DNA of 64,000 bases from positions 254,144 to 318,143 of the forward strand of contig BCKC01000010.1 of the NCBI GenBank assembly GCA_001600455.1. The letters are read 5' to 3'. A model generated the notes under the pieces. That model searched no databases. It saw nothing but the letters and a program-made list of their open reading frames with translations, and was not told the origin of the DNA. This DNA is from Endocalyx cinctus (Eukaryota; Ascomycota; Sordariomycetes; Amphisphaeriales; Apiosporaceae). Positions 1 to 12,028 of the stretch are shown here, one piece after another (position 1 is the stretch's first letter; every line of letters starts with the position of its first letter). The translations under genes and the position numbers were made by a program.

Positions 1-3000
1 ATTCTCTCTCTGTCCTTCCTTCTACTAGACCCTTCTTAATAATTTGACGACTCTTACCATTTTCTTAAAATGATATTATATACCTTCGAGGGTATTCGGG
101 CGGCACTACAATGTCTACTTTCGTCTCATTAGTTATTACGACGGGACTAAAGAAAAAGTTTTTTGTTTTAAGGAAATGGGATAGAAGTAAAGGCTTTACG
201 GCATCACTCGCCAATTATTTCTAACAGTACTTCTTATCCTTTTATTGCTATTTCTTTCTTCCTTCTTTTTCTCTTGTACTATTTTCCCTATTACTTTTCT
301 CTTGTACTCTTTTTGATGTTACTTCACCTACACTCTGGTGTCTTGATGGTTTCAGGCAAATCATTCAAGTAATTACTGGCTAATACGATCTTGTTTATTG
401 GCGACGGGTCTTTTCATACTCTTCTTCAAGGTCTCTCCCCCACTATTTGCTTTACATACCTTGTAATAATACTGAAAGCCATAATATACCCTGTGCCTCA
501 CAATCCTCTCGTCGCATAACCAGACAATTGCAGCCCAAACTATAAAATAGGGGCGAAAAAAATAATAATATAGTTTTAAATATATGTAAATTTAATTCCG
601 ACTCGCTATGTTCACTCACGTCTGTCGGCATGACTACGTGGGCACGACTCGAGAAGCCTTCGTTTTCCCCAATCGAAAATAAGCCTCATAGGCATGACAA
701 GATGCAGGAGCACCAACAACAGCATCTCTTCTGTAGCCAAGCGTACGCAACAGAACGGGATGGTCGCATCACATCAGCCATTCCCGATTTTGAGTCTATG
801 TCCAGATGTAGTATATGTATACTATGTACATAGATTATGTATTTTATCTGACATCAGATAGAAACAGGCGAGTACACAAAGCCTTAGTTACCTTACATAT
901 CGTCTTAAAAGCCTCGAAAGCCCCGGAGATATACAATTGCGTACCCTTGTTAGAAGAAGAAGAAAAAGACGGTTATTGATCTTTACTATGTAAAGGAACC
1001 ATGGCTGCATGGTACGGTACCGTACTAAGGTTATTGCCAGGAAGCACCCTGTTCACCACGTGCCTCGTGACAAGGGGGGATCAAAAGGAGTGACAGAAAG
1101 CCGAAGAGGCCGGATTTATGTATACTTTTAATCGATGATGTGGTGTGGATATAACACGCTGTTATACATAGTTCGGAACTATTCGTTCATCCACTTTTCT
1201 GTCAAAGATAACTCTCGTCTTTTTGTCAGGGTTGACAGAAGAGAGAACTAGCGGATTCCGAAATATTTTGATGTCGTCATTATTCATCACACTGCCGATT
1301 TCGGCCCTTTCTTGAAATGCATACTAACTTGAGCCTCAAGACTCGTGTGGAAAGCGTTTTTTTTTTTTTTTTCATCATTTCTATATCTACTCCTTTTTTA
1401 CCTTTTTTTTCATAATAGCCTCCAGCGGTGGGAGAAAATAATAATAATAATAATAATGTCCCTATCAAAAACACGGCATAACCTGAAACTTTGACGCGTT
1501 GGAAAAGAAGGTGTTATCCTCGATACATTTATTAAAAAAAAAAAAAAAAAAAAAAAAACGATAATATATTCATATAAGATCATCCCGTACGACGCCAAGA
1601 ATCTTTTCAAGAGATTTGAAAATAGGGGGAAGGAGATTTTACCGTTTTGCGATACCGTATCCGGTAGCTACATCGGCGTCGTCGGTAGTGTCAGGTAAAT
1701 CGATAGCCATTTCTTTAGAGAGCGACGGTATCAACAGTGACGATAAAACTTTCTAGGTAGTAGTATATAGCGAATATATATTAACCACACTAACCAGTCA
1801 TCGTCACGAAATGGGTACTCGAGTAGCTCATTGGCTGCCGCTACGTATCAGGCCAGGCAGGTCAGCAAGCCATTTGGACCTGTCAGTGGTCAGCCGCCAT
1901 GTGGTGTCTAAGATCGTTTATGCAACGTGCTCCTAGTATATTCTTTATTTTGTACCACCGTCTCCGGCCGCCATTTTTTCGACTTCGGCTTTTGCCTACG
2001 ACGCTAAAGCCCCGGTAAGCAAGCCTTTTTTTTTTTTTAAACATGCTCGGTGGGTAACACTTTTAATATCCATGGTACTTTTGCTTTTTCCCGTGACATG
2101 CCGCGCACTCGGTTAGGATAGCGAGATCTTTCTTCTCCACGGGGATGATCTTGGTATTGTTATCACACACACGGGTACGAAAGTTAAAAGGACATACAAA
2201 GCAAAGCATACTTACTTGTACATTTCATGTAGATCACTTCCCAAAAAACATGTTCGGTATTAAACCGGTGAGACCCCGCATCGTATTCGGAGTAAACCAG
2301 TCTCAGGGGTACGGTGCGAGCACGTGGGAAGATCGTGCACTTCTCGCCATCACTTGTTTCGCGTTTTTTTTTTTTTTTTTTGTTTATCTCTCTTGTGTAA
2401 TCGTGTACAATACACTATCCCAGGCAACCCTCCGGTAAAGTATATTAGATATGTCAGGGTCAGGCAGGACTCTGATAGGATGGTAATAGAAGAAACAAAG
2501 TGCAAAAAGGACTCGGGATATGGCATGATACATGGTTACCAAGCATGCCTAGCTCGTAACTCGAACCCCTAATTTGCCCTTTTTATTTTATTTTATTTTT
2601 ATTTTATTTTGTTCTCTTTCGTCATTTTCCGAGCTCTATCTACACCATACTCCATAAACCAATGGAATAGACGCCCATATTCGCTATCACCGCCGTCAGC
2701 AGCCCAACCTCCTCTTTAACTTGAAATGGTTTCCTTCAATGCGGATATAGCTGTACTATTCCAGAAGGTGACACTTAACGAAAGGACCTGGCGGCTTGTC
2801 CTACGTATGGAAGAAATATGCCGCTCCTCCCCTTGATGGCCAATGAAATTCACCTTGGGACATTTTACATCTCCGACCATCGTTTGCTTCCTACCCTCGG
2901 CAGGTATGGACTGTATTCAAATGCCGGATTGTTCGTATTATACACCACAAGTACAATTATTCACTCACCTTACTCGTCATCTACAAGGCGTTGCTACGTC

Positions 3001-6000
3001 CGCGTCGCCGATTATCCTAAGACGTAACAAGCAGATTGGGGAACTCGCCGATGATAGGCTGTGCAAGGGCATACCGTACAGACCGTACACTTATGAACAT
3101 CGATATACTAATACATTAATCAGCGTAGCACCACGCGGAGCCCCAGAGGTGTTGCCTAGGGCGTGGGCGTTACGCCGTGCATCCGAATTCGAGACCGGCC
3201 GTAAGCCTGTGAACTACGTACTTTATTTATACTACCATAACGAGGCTTTTTATTTATTATTTTATTTTATTTTTATTTTTTATTTTTTTTTTTTTTTACC
3301 GCTCACGTATGGAAGCCTGGTTCGAATACATCGCTGCCTTCTCTCGCGTGCATTAGTCTTCTTTTTTATCTTCACCACAACGTCATATGGGTTGACATTG
3401 CAGAGCGCATGCTGTGCCGCAGGTACGAGATTTCGTATAAGACAAAAGGTTGTCAGACGTGCATGTTTCATCTGACACGTGAACTTTTCCCTTTTTCTCC
3501 CCTTGTCATGCAAGTAACGCATAACACGAGCGGCAATACTTCAACGACAGAGGTTCGAATGCGCGCGTTTCTTCTGGGCGAATGGTTCGAGAACGCCAAG
3601 CTGGTCTTGCGAGCGAATGAAATCTCGTAGATTTATAAGAATTATCCGGGTGACGACGTGATAGGTTCACCGTATACTTTACCGGTTGCCACGGTAAATC
3701 AGAATCAGGTCATTATCCATTCTTCCTCAAGTCTCTCTACCTGCACACCGGTATACCAATTACCTACCTAGGTAGTAGAGTAGGAAAAGGAAACATTTGA
3801 GTGGATCTGAGACGACGTTATGTATACTACAGTATCTGGAAATGACAAGCGTTTCCTACGTAACAGTCACAGTCGGAGTATTTGAATTTGAGTCGTTGAC
3901 GATATTGCTTGGCAGTCTGGTCGGCTCTTTTACGCGTGGAGTGTGGTGGAGCTGATACTAAGTATAAGTATACACTAGCATAGCTGGTGGATCCGATGGA
4001 ATGGATCTAGATAAGATGCTAGCTGCCGTGTTCATAAATACTGCAATAATATTGGAGTATACCTATCTGTCCCGGTCAGTCCATCCTACACTTAAGCCAA
4101 GAACGAGAAAAATGAAGCTTCTTGCTGGATTTACCGGGTAACAGGCAGACAAGTGAGTATACTATACTCAATTAAGCCGACGATATCTCGAGTGATTAGT
4201 AATTACGAGACGCAGCAAACTATACCTAGGCTGCTAGATAGTCGGATAGTTTCCCCGGATAATGCATTCCCCTCCCCCTTTTATTATTTTCTGTTCACTT
4301 TTTCCACTCGCGATGAACTAAACTATCTACCTACTTAAGTAGGTAGCTTCACGGAACCGAGTCCGTGCGTGTCCAACCTATAATAAGAAGTATATATAAC
4401 TGCATTATTCCACAGTTACATTTGGCGAACGCCTCTCAAAAGCTTCGAAACCAACCAAAATACAGAGTACCGTCCAATGAGCCAATCACTTTCAGCTGCT
4501 GCCTTATTCATCTTAGTGTCCGTACTCGACGTTCAAAGGATTTCACTCATCGTACGCATGGTCTTTTCTCGAAAAATGACGTAAAATCTCTGAATAGAAA
4601 GAAGGGAGGCAAAGAAAATAAGAATAATAAGAATAATAGAATCGATAATTCCTGTCTTTAGTAATACACTAACGTTTCGTATGGAAGGGGTCTACCAAGA
4701 AAAAAGAGAAGAATAAGCACAGCTCGGATATTTTTCTCCATACAAGCTTTTTTAAGCTACACAACCTGGTACGATATACCTGTATACTATATAAGTACTC
4801 TAGGTTTATACCTACGTAAACTGATTTGATCCTCCCGCGAACCAGCATTCGATGCCTGCCGCCGTGGCATTCAATAACAGATGGTGTGTATAGTATATGT
4901 AAGGTACGTTAAAAAGAATACCCCCCCCCCCCCCCCAAAAAAAAAAAAAAAGGGTAAGGGACAACTAAAATGTCGGTGCGTGTTCGATGATTCCGAATCA
5001 TTTACGGAGTAGTAATTTTTGCATAAGCAAGTATCCATCATTCTTGTTTCGCTAGACCCCTTTTACGTAGGTCGGGTTTGTTTGTTTAGTCAAGATTTGG
5101 CAGTATTTCAGTTAAACAAGGATAGGTAAAAATAGTGAAGATAAAGATATAATAATCATCATTATTTTTTTAATCATGTCCTTCGTTGAATGGGAAGAGT
5201 AAAGTGCTGATTGTATTACTACGACATGGGATAAACAATACGCATGTCTTAAACAGTACGTCGTACACATTTACATAACATAGCTTCTCGAACGTCGGAT
5301 TGGCTGATTAGGATGACGAGAAGGATTCTTCTTCTTTTTTTACCTTAATAAATAGGATAGGATGAAGAGTGTCAGCCACCACGCGTAGTATGGATACACT
5401 ACAGGCATAGAAACGGCCTCCATTTCGGTTGCACAGCATCTCGGTCTTAGTAAAAGAAGCAAAAGATCTACACCATTCACAAGAGGAGTTCGGAATTTCC
5501 ACGTTGGGGATTGACGATTACCTCGTCGTCTCGTAGTATACATCGTAGCCCGAGAGGTATCACCGTGGATTTTACGTTCCAAGGTTTAATTTCCCTCTCC
5601 GCTTATTAATATCTCAGGTGGTTGGAGAGAGAGAGAGAGAGAATGTTTTAAGTAAGGGTGTTTGGAGTTGTCCAAGAAAACGTCCACGACTGCGAGGGTA
5701 CGGAGAAAACAAGCTCAGCTCGGTTTAACAATATAGATTAATTACGGAGTACAACGTCGCTATTGTTCTAGACGAGCCTCTTGTACCTCGGACTAAACCA
5801 GGTTTGCGAGTTGCCTTTTACGGAGAGATCCATGGACGTATTGGAAGTAATTATGTACTATGTAGGTATAAATACTCCATAAGGTGAAGGTAGTATGTAA
5901 GGTCGCATGAGACTTGGATCTTTTATTAGTGTGGCGTTGTGATATTTATAGTAACCGACCTACTTTAGATACGCTACACTACACTACTTCGGTACTAAGC

Positions 6001-7091
6001 CAGGTACCTAAACTGCTAAAGTTATAGGGCTACAGCTGTAAATATACATACTATAAATGTCCACTAAACTAGTGTACGATCACCTTTTTTTATCCGAGCT
6101 GATATCGATCCGTACGAGATCCACGACTGGGGGCCCGGTAAAGAATAAAATAGAAAAACAATGATTTAAGCGTAGTCGAACAAGTGGCGACGACGGATAA
6201 TTCGGATTCAAAACTAGAGAAAGGAAAGGAAAGGCAAGGAAGAAGAGAAAGACAAGAAAATATGAGAAAAGGAATCCTTCCACCATCATCGTTGAATCAT
6301 ACCAATCTAAGGAAAAAAGATAACCAATCCTTCAGCCCTTCAGCCCTTACTTTAGTGTACCTATTAAAGCTATGATAAATTCAATGTACCTGATACAAAA
6401 CTTCAGATATATTTTAGAACGTACGGAATAGTAATCTCTAAGTTATATCGCCCTTGCTGCGCAAACCAATCCATCCCAATATCAACCTGCTAACTAAAAT
6501 ATTGTACTGAAACCCCCTCGGTTACCATCTACTGTGTACCTTTATCATATCATCAAACATTACCACAAACATATTAACAAAGTGGGTGAGGTAAGCTGTG
6601 CATATTAGAACAAGGTCGTCATTACCACCGTAGTAGGTAAGGCTTTTTCGCCGGGGATGGTTTAACCTGGTGGGCATCTACGGATTTGGAATTACTACGA
6701 AGCTGTCAGCAAGCCTCCGAACACCCTAACCCCCGTCGAGAAAAATTAAATATAGCTTCGGAAGCAAACATCAAGTAAGGTGGAAAAACGTGTAGGTATA
6801 TGAATAATGAAAATGGAGAAGAAGAAAAAAGTAGATAAAAGGGACTGAGATATCCCAACTATTTCATCATCAAAAAAAATTAATACTCCCAACTCAGTTC
6901 ACTCACTCACTCACTACTCAGCCTCTTCCTTCTCCTTTTTCGTCTTCTTCTTCTTCTCTAAGGGAAATAAGCTTCTTATTCCGCATTACTTGGCTTCTTA
7001 ATTCAGTAATAATCCATCTCTTCTTTTTTTTTTTCTCCCTCGTATCTCCATCCTTAAAACCGAAAAAAAAAAAAGTAAAATACAATAAAAA
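1..7091. other. Gene-poor AT-rich region
   Basis: I see no supportable gene here. Open frames are short, lack recognisable motifs and often run through homopolymer tracts; the longest (2843-3475, + strand) ends in a translated T-tract. The stretch holds A/T runs (about 1360, 1534, 2366, 3283), a C-run followed by an A-run at about 4921-4951, a perfect 20-bp palindrome at 4327-4346 and two copies of the 9-mer TACGGAGTA (5003, 5743). The last 200 bp are the promoter and leader of the HD-domain gene. Confidence 0.6.
6895..7091 (+). promoter_or_regulatory. Pyrimidine-rich leader/promoter of the HD-domain gene
   Basis: A CACTCACTCACT tract is followed by long CT-rich blocks (cttccttctcc, cttcttcttcttc) and then an A-rich stretch ending in aaaa before ATG at 7092. 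CT-rich tracts just upstream of transcription starts are common in filamentous ascomycetes. No exact transcription start can be placed. Confidence 0.4.
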
Positions 7092-8161
7092 ATGAAGTGC
7101 TCCGGTCTCCTCTCCGCCTTAGTGCTCTACTGCGGCGTCGCGACCGCCAACCCGATGGCCTCTTCTTCTTCTTCCGACGGCGCCGTCTCGTCCCACTCGG
7201 TGCAGAAGCGGGGTATCAACCACCCGTACAAGCGAGGATGCAACGGCACCTACCCGACCACCACCGTCGGCGGCATCGAGGTCATCGACACCCAGATCGT
7301 CCGGGACGCCCGCGCCATCATCGAGAAGTTCATCCCCCTCCAGCCTTACCTCTACGCCCACTCCATCCGCTGCTGGCTCTGGGGCGCCGCCGCCTTCAAC
7401 TACAACGAGACCCTCAAGAACGAGATCGACCTCGAGGTTCACGCCGTCGGTACCTTGTTGCACGATCTCGGCTGGGACAGTAAGTATTTACTACTATTCT
7501 TGACTCTTTTCGATTTTCTTTTAATTTAAAAAAGAAATTAATTTATACGCTTAAAAAAAAAAACATATACTGACTCGATATTTTCTTTTACTCGCAGTGA
7601 CCCCTAACTCCACCTGGGTTACCCAGGACCAGCCTTTCGCCGTCGACGGAGGTGCTGGCGCCATGCGGTTCATCAAGTCGCACCCCGATGCGGCGAACTG
7701 GGATGACGCCCGTATCGAGAAGGTCTTCGACGGTATCGCGTTCCAGGTACAATCTCAGGCCGTAAGCTACAAGGTCAGTTATATATAAACAAAATTATTT
7801 TTATCCGTGCTTTTTATTAACCCCCCATTTTTTTTAATAGAACCTCCAAACGCAATGGATCGTCGACAGCGTCGGGTTCGAGTTTCCGGGACCCCACTCC
7901 CCCCTGATCCCCGAGTCGGCCTACACCAGCATTCTGGCCGCGTACCCGAACGACTACCTCTTCCGGGGCACCAACGAGACCTTCACCTGGCTCGCCGCCC
8001 ACAAGCCCGCCGGAACCTACAACGACTTCACCTACGCCTTCGGCGAGGCCTTCGTGCCCGGTTACAACGCTACCGGGCACAGACTCTTCGATATCATCCA
8101 GGAAGGTGTCCAGTCCGAGCTGGCGACCGCTGCTGCTAATACTACTTCTAAGAAGGCTTAA
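7092..8161 (+). CDS. Secreted HD-domain protein (cyanamide hydratase-like fold)
   Basis: Three exons (7092-7479, 7598-7773, 7841-8161) encode 294 aa. Residues 1-19 form a signal peptide (MKCSGLLSALVLYCGVATA), and KR at 39-40 is a likely Kex2 site. The rest resembles fungal HD-domain proteins related to cyanamide hydratase: VIDTQIVRDARAI, then H90 (YAHSIRCWLWG), then LLHDLGWD with H124-D125. Relatives usually have a further histidine in a W-x-x-I-A-L-H-T-like segment; here it reads GIAFQVQSQ, so a metal ligand may be lost. Family enzymes are metal-dependent hydrolases/lyases, but the substrate of the secreted fungal members is unknown to me. Introns have GTAAGT/CAG and GTCAGT/TAG ends and join in phase. 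GC-rich codons make all frames open in exon 1. Family call fairly sure; activity unsure. Confidence 0.82.
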
Positions 8162-8621
8162 ATGGTGAGAGGCAGTGAGAGGGGAAAAAAAAAGAATTTG
8201 AGACTTTTTCGGGAGAATGAATTTTGAGTGAGTGAGCGAGTTATATATATATATATATATTTTTGTGGTGATATATAGTGAGATTTGGGATTCTCCTATT
8301 ACTACCACATCAATTCTTTTTTCTTCTTGTACATAACAATTGGGTCAGATCAGGCTTGGATCCTATATATAACGGACTTATACATATAGAGGCGTCTTGG
8401 GGGACAGGGAGCATGATATATATATATATATATATATTAATCCAAAATGTTAAGGATTATTATTTTACTATGCTATGCGCGCATGCGAGTGTTGCTAAGA
8501 GTCTTGAGTGAACCACTAATCATTCCTATTTCGGGGTTGAATATCTTCAAGAAAAATCTAGGTTCAAACAAAGTGTGGGAAATGTAACAAGAGATAAGCT
8601 CCCAAGAAACCCCTTTACACG
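8162..8621. other. Intergenic, convergent 3' ends
   Basis: Shared 3' flank of two converging genes. It holds TA microsatellites at about 8243-8260 and 8417-8436 and no coding signal. Confidence 0.5.
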
Positions 8622-9275
8622 CTAGATACCCACCGTCACCAGCCGGACCGGAACCGCGACGTAGTCGTGCAGACTATAAGCGGCCCACCCCGATGCGATG
8701 GTGACATTGTTCGTATCTATCTGCGTATGCCTGATATGGATGGTATCTACGATATCCCCCGTCCCGTTCCTAACGTTGAGGGCTTTCACCTCCACCTTCC
8801 GGTACGGGGTATCGATGCAGCTTGTGTAGTTTGCGTGTGATTCGCTGACAACTGAGATCTCATTACACTTTTTTTTTTTTTTTTTTTTGGTTAGTTGACG
8901 TTTTCGTTATTTCATGTATGAGATTAGGGTAAGCTGGCGGATAGGGAAATTTATATTTGTGAGGCTTCAAAAATAGCGAGGGGGGGGGGGGGGGGGGGGG
9001 AGCCATATGTAGGACAAATATGATAACACGTTTTCACTTACGTCAACCACGAGGTTATCAAGTCCTTCGACATAGTTATCCGGCGCGAAGACGGTGAACG
9101 ACACGTAGGGTCTGTTCAAGTAAGATCCGCGCCAGAGGACGTACCAGGGTCCGTTCACCTGCGGAGTGTCGACGGCTTCTGCTCTAGCGAAAGGTTTCAG
9201 TCCTTGCTTAGCAGAGGGCCACCCGGCGGCGGAGGCAGCGAGGGCGCTGATGGCAGTGAATATTGAGACACGCAT
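8622..9275 (-). CDS. Small secreted protein, no known domain
   Basis: Two exons (9042-9275 and 8622-8867, minus strand) encode about 159 aa. The N-terminus (MRVSIFTAISALAASAAG) is a clear signal peptide. The mature part contains NGPWYVLWRGSYLNRPYVSF and several N-glycosylation sequons (NYT, NGT, NVT), with two cysteines in the second exon. The intron starts GTAAGT, has a CTAAC branch site, contains a 22-nt C-run on the coding strand, and reaches its acceptor through a long A-tract. Joining at that first AG after the branch site keeps the frame to TAG at 8622. I do not recognise the family. Size, secretion and glycosylation fit a small secreted protein of effector or cell-surface type, but no function can be read from the sequence. 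It converges with the secreted HD-domain gene. Confidence 0.68.
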
Positions 9276-9945
9276 TTTTTTTTTCTTTGATTAGAGGTAT
9301 GAGTTGATGAGATAATAAGGGATACAAAGGGAAGATAGGTAAATAAGATGACCGTGAAGACATTGCGTCAGACTTATTGTCTTATTTATAGTTTTCTCCC
9401 TTTCTTACCTGTCTTATTTTTCATCCGAATTGAGACAGTTTCGTATCTCGTTATTTAACTTGAAAGTGTACAAAAAGGTATCATACTGACTATCACCAGC
9501 ATGAATTGGGGGCGAAATAAAATGGCGGCTCACGCCAAGGTAAGAGCTGAATATTTCTTATATGGTAATACGAAAAATCAGGAACGCCGGTATGACACCT
9601 CGTATAACGCTAAGCAGCTAGGGACAACGGTGATAATGACGGTTTCCCTAAAGAGGCGCTAAGTTTCTACACTGGTAAGGTAAAGGGCAAAAGAACGGCT
9701 GATTACGAGAGATACTACCGGATGAGATATCCGTAATGGTTCCTACAATAAGCATAGATGACTCTGATATAGACGAGGAGTCCAGAAACTTAATTAAACA
9801 TTATTATTATTATACCTATTCATTATGAATCATCTATTCCCCCCTCCCCCAGATATATCTTAGATCACCCCACAATAGGGAGACACGGTAATATATTCTT
9901 CCTCTGCAGTTTCTTTTTATAGTTTGATCTCACGCCCGCCTTCAC
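9276..9945. other. Intergenic, no gene seen
   Basis: Upstream region of the small secreted protein and 3' flank of the ceramide synthase gene. AT-rich, with an ATT microsatellite near 9801-9813. No coding signal seen. Confidence 0.5.
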
Positions 9946-11363
9946 CTATACCTTCACCACCCTAGCTTTCTCCTTTTCTAACAAACCTTCTTCACCTTCC
10001 TTCACCTTATTCTTTTGGACCTCTTTCTCCCCCTCTGCCTCTTCTGCCTCTTCTTCCTCCTCGCCTTCCGACCGGTCATCCTTCGCGATCCCCAGCACGG
10101 CCAGCCGGTAAGCGTTCCGCAGGAGGCACCAGAGCCAGTAGAGGTTGAGGACCTGCAGGGCCGCCAGCAGCCCGAAGGTGACGACGTTGGCGAGGGGCGA
10201 CTTGAACTGCTCGTTGGCCCAGTCGAGCTCGTAAGCGCCGCCCGCCGTCGCGAACTCGCCGCCCGGCAGCATCGACCGGAGGATGTCGAGGTTGAGGTAG
10301 TGTCGCAGGTACGTCCACGCGGCGATGCAGAGGGCGAAGTAAGGGCCTTGCACTTTCAGGGGCGCGTCGATGTAGTTGAGCGTTTTGGATGTCTGTGTGT
10401 TTTTTTTTTTTTAGAGAGTTAGAATGTTTCGTATTTTAAATTAGTAGTAAAAAGGAAAAAGGGGTTGGGAAGGTAGGGGAGAGAGAGATCACATACGGCC
10501 AGTACAAAATCGCTAATATCGTGCGTGACGTAAATCGCGATGCCCACATACGTGAAGTGAAACCTATAACTAAGCGCGATGAGCGAGACGGTGACGACGT
10601 GATGAGCGACGAGCTCCTTGAAATCCTTTCGCCTCTTCTCGAGTCCCAGGGCCATGACGAGGACCTGCTGGGCCCAGAAGGCGGCCTGGAACAGGTAGTA
10701 GAACTTGAGCACGGCGTCGTGCGTCCTGTGCGGATAGCCCTCGTACATGCCGCTCGTCCGGAAGTACCACACCGGCGTCCGGCTCATGGCGTACAACCCC
10801 AAAGGACCGAAAACGCCCGTGTACAGGGCCACGTACGTCTGCTCGAGGTACCGCGCCTGCTTCCCGCGCGACCGGATCCCGTGCACCCGGACGGCCAGGG
10901 GTCGGAACACCTCGCACATGAAGAACTCGCGCACGACCGTCAGCGCGACGGTGTAGAAGGCTACTAAGGCGACGTCGCGCGGCCCCTTGCCGTACTGCGT
11001 CGTCGGCTGCTGCTCGAATCCGGACGCTCGCGGATCCGGCTCGACCTTGTACGACAGGAATAGGAACGCGTGCGCCGGGTTCGACTCGGTCGGGTGGATC
11101 GCGTACGCCGAGACGAAGGCTAGGACGGCGGCTAGCGGGAGGGTCCACGATCGGTGCCGCGTCCAGGATTTCTTTTTCTTGTTCTTAGGCCTGGCCTTGC
11201 GCGAAGACCGGGTCCGTTGGCCGGCTTGGGTCGAGGAGGACGAGATGGGGGCGACCGCGGCCGAAGATGCTTTTTCCGATTTTACCTGCCGTCGGCTAGC
11301 CCGGCTCCTTGCTCTCTCTCGATGCATCATATCGATGGCGCGGGGGGTCTCGGTCGTACCCAT
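9946..11363 (-). CDS. Ceramide synthase (Lag1/Lac1 family, TLC domain)
   Basis: Two exons (10497-11363 and 9946-10392, minus strand; 104-bp intron) encode 437 aa. Ceramide synthases join a sphingoid base to a fatty acyl-CoA in the ER membrane. A basic, Ser/Arg-rich N-terminus of about 70 residues (KNKKKKSW) precedes the first membrane segment (LPLAAVLAFVSAYA). The Lag1 signature is intact: HH at 254-255, THDISD with D282 and D285, then, across the intron, SKTLNYI. Several more hydrophobic segments follow. The C-terminus is a highly acidic/basic charged tail (EGEEEEEAEEAEGEKE), as in yeast Lag1, where the tail is phosphorylated and carries ER information. Filamentous fungi usually have two or more paralogues (lagA and barA types); I cannot tell which this is. 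Codon use is strongly GC-rich at third positions. Start at 11363 is the first in-frame ATG. Confidence 0.92.
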
Positions 11364-12028
11364 GATTGCGGTATTCTTTATAGGAAAAAAAAAAGAGGTT
11401 TGTTGTCCACTGAAACGGATCCTAAAGGGGGTTGGCTCTGTTGTTTTACCCGCAATAAATGTTAGTATTTAAATATCTTATATTCACGATAACCGTGATA
11501 TCAGATGAATAAGAAGAGAGGTGTGATCTAAGCCGAATTTAAACCAATGTTCTCATTATTGTATGTAAACCCCCCTTTTTCGGCAACCCGCGGGAGCCGA
11601 AGCTTTGGTGAGCGGACTGGTAATGGAACCCTCGGGTCGCCGTTCACTAATTGGTTAGAATCCTACGACTCGGTGCAAAGTAACATTAGAGTAACCTAGT
11701 TAATTTTAGAAGTCTTGAATTAGTTCGCCATATATCATATAAAATTCATAATTATGCCGATTCTGTGTCTCTACTGTTGACTAAAACAAGTCATATATTC
11801 CCCTTACATTAAGTGACATGCATATCCACAAACTCCTATATATCGATCAGCCATGCAATGCAAAGCTGATTTGCATTCATGGTAACACCTATAAATCACC
11901 GGTAATTTGCCGTGTTAATCAAAATCGCTTATTAAGAACATGCCCATCAAAAGGGGGCAGCGTAAATAACATAATCCTATACATTGAGCCTATCGACCGA
12001 GGAAAGCGTCGTTATAATCATCTATCCA
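11364..12028. other. Intergenic, no gene seen
   Basis: Upstream of the ceramide synthase gene and downstream of the primase gene, both on the minus strand. AT-rich; short open frames only. Confidence 0.5.

Noticed and set aside
2843..3475. 210-codon plus-strand open frame
   Set aside because: No recognisable motif, ends in a translated T-tract, no supporting splice or start context; likely chance in low-complexity DNA.
3310..3610. GGTTCGA-like T-loop motifs suggesting tRNA genes
   Set aside because: No acceptor stem, D-arm or anticodon arm could be folded upstream of any of the three hits.
10521..11148. Long opposite-strand and alternate-frame ORFs across the ceramide synthase gene
   Set aside because: Shadows caused by very GC-rich codons; the Lag1 frame has clear motifs.
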